This document shows positions 61,519 through 64,000 of a DNA stretch of 64,000 bases, piece after piece. Position numbers and translations under genes: made by a program. Under the pieces are notes generated by a model, which saw only the letters and a program-made list of their open reading frames with translations, ran no database searches and had not been told where the DNA came from. Position 1 is the first letter of the stretch, and each line of letters starts with the position of its first letter. Source of the DNA: Halobacteriovorax sp. GB3 (lineage in GTDB: Bacteria; Bdellovibrionota; Bacteriovoracia; Bacteriovoracales; Bacteriovoracaceae); contig NZ_JAQSLN010000003.1 of assembly GCF_028649655.1 (NCBI RefSeq), positions 1 through 64,000 of the forward strand, written 5' to 3'.

Positions 61519-62898
61519 TTGCTCGATAAAAAATTTGACTTAGTCATCGTAGGGAAAAGTTATCTTTCGATAATGCTCGCTGTGAAGATGATGAGAAGAA
61601 ATTTAAAAGTACTTTTACTCGATGATGAACGCGTCGATATTGGAAGCTTATACAGTGACTTCTTTGGTCCTATTGAGTCGACTTTTATCAGTTCTTGGGG
61701 TGAGGACAATCATCTTACTTCTCTTTCTAATGTAAAAAAGTATCTAACGGCAAGACCTTATTCAATTGTTGTTGGTCAAACAAGAGTGAAGCTCGGTCAC
61801 CGTCCTTCTCAAAACTTAATTGAACTCTATCGTAAACTCTCTCCTTATATTCCAATTGGACATGAGGCTTTTTTCGAACTCATTGGTGATGAGGCTAAGA
61901 GAGAGTCATTTGATTCTGAATGCGAGAAGCTTTTCCAGCGAATTGGAAAGAGTTCTTATTTCTTTAAAAGTCTTCAAGGATTAAGTCTGGATAGTTTTCT
62001 TTCAATGAGCCCAAAAGGCGTGATCTCTATCTATGAGGCCTTTAGTCAGGTCATCAAAAAAGAGCAATTTGAAAATAAATCAAGCAAATGGTTTTTTCAG
62101 TCGTTTCTTATGGCCGCTCGTGGGATCTTTCATAAAAAGATTGATTGCAACCTTTCAGAGATTGAGATGTTTCATCTTCTTTTAAGTCTCTTACAACCAA
62201 GTTATGAATTAGATTCAAAGTCTTTAATGGAAGACCTTGTTTTAGAATTTGAAAAGGTTGGCGGAATCTATAAAAGTTGCCAGCTTCGCGAGTGGAAGTT
62301 TCATAAGAAGAAGCCTTGGGCCATAGAGCTTTCAAGTTATGAAGGTATTGTTCATCCCGATAAGGTTGTCTTTATTGGTGGCAGTTTGGATGAGATGCCT
62401 ATTATTTTTCCAAATAAAGACGAGTGTCTAAGAGATGTTGTTATTGATTGGAAAATTGATGGACTCGACTCTCATTTAACAGGAGAGAGATTCTTTTTCA
62501 CTGACGTTAATAAAGTTGGTACAGATGTTCCTCTGTGGTTTGCTGACTTTCACCAAGACCATATTCACTTTAAAGTCTTCACTCTTTATGAAAAAGGATC
62601 AAAGCTCTCCTTTGTTAAAGACTATTTAAGAGAGACTCTTAAAAAAGATCTTAAAAACCTTATCTCCAATGTAGATGAACTGTTTATTGAGGAGAATATT
62701 AGCTATGGTAAAGAGCTTTGGCCTAGTCCTTATAAGAAGAGTACTTGGTTTCCAAAGAAAGTGTCGATCTTTGACCACTCTAGGCCTGGCTTTAACGACA
62801 AATTGAATGGCGTTCATTACTTTGGACCTTATCGCGAAACACCTCTAGGACTTCTTAGTAGTATGATGGACATCAACGAGATGCACCAATTCATCTAG
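61519..62898 (+). CDS. Rossmann-fold protein, FAD/NAD-binding type with altered motif
   Basis: The 459-residue product starts at TTG, 7 bases after the WaaA-like stop. Its first strand (FDLVIVGKSYLSIMLAVKMMRRNLKVLLLDDE) is a Rossmann beta-alpha-beta. In it the glycine triad GxGxxG reads GKSYLS, so cofactor binding is doubtful. Later parts, such as GIVHPDKVVFIGGSLDEMP near 281-299, fit an amine-oxidase/phytoene-desaturase-type fold, but this is uncertain. It seems co-transcribed with the glycosyltransferase and may be a divergent oxidoreductase. Confidence 0.55.
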   Translation: MLDKKFDLVIVGKSYLSIMLAVKMMRRNLKVLLLDDERVDIGSLYSDFFGPIESTFISSWGEDNHLTSLSNVKKYLTARPYSIVVGQTRVKLGHRPSQNLIELYRKLSPYIPIGHEAFFELIGDEAKRESFDSECEKLFQRIGKSSYFFKSLQGLSLDSFLSMSPKGVISIYEAFSQVIKKEQFENKSSKWFFQSFLMAARGIFHKKIDCNLSEIEMFHLLLSLLQPSYELDSKSLMEDLVLEFEKVGGIYKSCQLREWKFHKKKPWAIELSSYEGIVHPDKVVFIGGSLDEMPIIFPNKDECLRDVVIDWKIDGLDSHLTGERFFFTDVNKVGTDVPLWFADFHQDHIHFKVFTLYEKGSKLSFVKDYLRETLKKDLKNLISNVDELFIEENISYGKELWPSPYKKSTWFPKKVSIFDHSRPGFNDKLNGVHYFGPYRETPLGLLSSMMDINEMHQFI

Positions 62899-62936
62899 CT
62901 TTGATCCTGAAATTAAATGAGGTATCATATTCTATA

Positions 62937-63173
62937 ATGAAAAATAAAGGCCCATCTTCTCAAAGCTATATTGCACAAAGCGGACAAGCAGTCGTAGAGT
63001 ATCTTCTGCTCTTGGCCGTTGTCGTAAGCTTGATCGCTTCTATCACCGGTATCATTAAAGAGCGCTTTCTTGGGGATCTCGATAATTGTACTGGGGCCAA
63101 TCAATCTATTGCTTGTAACCTTAAATCACTCATTACTCCTGGACAATTTCGTTATTTTAAAGTTCGTAGATAG
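62937..63173 (+). CDS. TadE/Flp-like class-III prepilin-type small protein
   Basis: The 78-residue product has a short hydrophilic leader then SGQAVVEYLLLLAVVVSLI (about 16-34), the pilin-like hydrophobic helix with a Glu at position 5 of the mature form. A small soluble region with two Cys (DNCTG and IACNL) follows. Such pseudopilins are processed by TadV or PilD-type peptidases. The ATG lacks a close ribosome-binding site; a TTG at 62901 is the alternative. It follows the Rossmann-fold gene. Confidence 0.6.
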   Translation: MKNKGPSSQSYIAQSGQAVVEYLLLLAVVVSLIASITGIIKERFLGDLDNCTGANQSIACNLKSLITPGQFRYFKVRR

Positions 63174-63319
63174 CTTTTTCTCTTCTAAGTTGTTGAATTT
63201 GTGTTTGGAAACTGTCTAAAAACCTGACACCCCTAGAAAATACTTCATGGTGCGATGCGTTATGTTTAAAAATCTTTTATAAATTAATTAAAAGTATAAG
63301 ACCTAAGAAGGAGAACAAC

Positions 63320-64000
63320 ATGAAAGTAACAGGTATTAGACAAAAGGCCGCAAAACTTGCGCTTCTTGCAGTACTAGCACAGCCCGTTATGCCGGCATTT
63401 GCTCAGGATGATTTATTACTGAGTGAAACAGATCAAATCCTCAATTCTGACCAAATTGATATTGAAGGACTTTATCAAAAGAAACAAAAGAGACCATCTG
63501 CAGCTGATCGCGTAGCTAAAATGAGAAAAGAGCTAGAGCGTAAAACAAATGAAATGGTCGACAAGAAAATTGAAGACGAAAGAACAAAAGCTGAAATTAA
63601 GCTTACTAAGCAGCTTCAAGATGCGTTTCAAAGAGGCTTTAATTCAATGAACTCTGATTCCGTGAACTACGGACAATCAGCTGTGCAGAGAATTGAAAAC
63701 AAAGTGAAGCCAGTTGAAGGTGAAAAGAAGCACAAGGTTTATCTTTCAACAGGGATGACGAACTTTACTGGTCAGTCTCTAGATATCGAAAGTAATCTTA
63801 AGCTTGAAGGTGGATTTGAATCAGAAATTACTGACAGATTCACTGTAGGAATTGGCCTTGGTTACATGAAAGTAGATGCTATTGATATTGGGCGTTCAAG
63901 TTACTACAACTCGAATGTTTCATACAATCGCTACAAGATTGAAATGAACGGAAAGTTCCAATTTATTAAAGACTCAAAGTTTAGACCATATGCTGGAGCA
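63320..64000 (+). CDS. Outer-membrane beta-barrel protein, 3' end beyond the window
   Basis: An open frame of 227 codons from ATG 63320 runs to the window end. AAGGAG lies 6 bases upstream. The product has a signal peptide (to about residue 28, ...MPAFAQ). A charged, probably coiled-coil region (about 55-110, rich in Lys/Glu/Arg) follows, then a strand-rich barrel-like domain (YLSTGMTNFTG, FTVGIGLGYMKVD). The layout suggests a periplasmic linker before a small outer-membrane barrel. Genes on its left include a pilin-like protein. Confidence 0.75.
   Translation, partial: MKVTGIRQKAAKLALLAVLAQPVMPAFAQDDLLLSETDQILNSDQIDIEGLYQKKQKRPSAADRVAKMRKELERKTNEMVDKKIEDERTKAEIKLTKQLQDAFQRGFNSMNSDSVNYGQSAVQRIENKVKPVEGEKKHKVYLSTGMTNFTGQSLDIESNLKLEGGFESEITDRFTVGIGLGYMKVDAIDIGRSSYYNSNVSYNRYKIEMNGKFQFIKDSKFRPYAGA

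Noticed and set aside
1-64000. CRISPR arrays, insertion sequences, prophage genes or tRNA genes
   Set aside because: No repeated spacer pattern, transposase, phage gene or tRNA cloverleaf was recognised by reading; a tRNAscan-type search could still find one.

Overview
The window reads as a chromosomal segment of an AT-rich Gram-negative bacterium. It encodes outer-membrane barrels, LptD, lipoproteins with lipoboxes, a Kdo-transferase-like protein and an LPS-type envelope. Gene order, the tmk-holB-PSP1 trio, several secreted metalloproteases, an L,D-transpeptidase, many hypothetical lipoproteins and the base composition together suggest a Bdellovibrionota member, most likely near Halobacteriovorax/Bacteriovorax. 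That assignment is inference from gene content; no database was searched.

Layout. 1-250: end of an rRNA operon with a 5S gene and terminator. 271-6390: a LysE-type exporter, a porin, then a translation/RNA block (rimM, trmD, a second SPOUT methyltransferase, rplS, rnhB, a YraN-like nuclease). 6556-9377: rsmI, then a GAF/HD-GYP protein beside a class-II cAMP-phosphodiesterase-like protein. 9502-16680: a compact, mostly overlapping run accD-folC-lptD-glutamine amidotransferase-hypothetical-surE-nlpD. 16677-19140 (minus): a DEDD exonuclease, a tiny ferredoxin-like protein, a lipoprotein and a small protein. 19263-19348: an orphan promoter/terminator pair that may specify a short CAGGAAG-bearing RNA. 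19352-27011 (minus): six translationally coupled genes (Ddl-family ligase, a 1015-residue aminotransferase/GNAT/pseudo-aminotransferase fusion, a C45 N-terminal-nucleophile acyltransferase, a class-III aminotransferase and both subunits of a 3-oxoacid CoA-transferase). This is the best candidate in the window for an undescribed pathway. 27068-28822: a threonyl-tRNA synthetase without a TGS domain.

29024-31337: a TPR/winged-helix regulator, a secreted protein and a RimI-like acetyltransferase. 31383-37566: the classical rimP-nusA-infB-rbfA-truB operon, with a terminator-like hairpin in its leader. 37750-43943: a membrane-anchored ferredoxin, an outer-membrane barrel and a 1397-residue metzincin lipoprotein. 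44074-50995: small membrane protein, M14 amidase, a PTPS-III-like pterin enzyme, rnhA, an e(P4)-type phosphatase, FKBP isomerase, L,D-transpeptidase, a secreted gluzincin-like protein and a NIF3-like protein. 51209-60002: a chemoreceptor, a ChaN-like protein, the PSP1-holB-tmk cluster, a GYF-domain membrane protein and an outer-membrane protein. 60201-64000: a WaaA-like glycosyltransferase, a Rossmann-fold protein, a TadE-like pilin and the start of another outer-membrane barrel that runs off the window.

How the genes work together: much of the window is housekeeping (ribosome maturation, translation initiation, peptidoglycan and LPS transport, fatty-acid and folate synthesis). Folate genes are scattered (FolC, a PabA-like subunit and a PTPS-III-like enzyme that could replace FolB). 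Envelope-acting enzymes (NlpD-like LytM, MpaA-like, L,D-transpeptidase, metzincin, gluzincin) would fit either self-wall remodelling or attack on other bacteria. No CRISPR array, insertion sequence, prophage or tRNA gene was recognised. No gene-free stretch exceeds about 300 bases.
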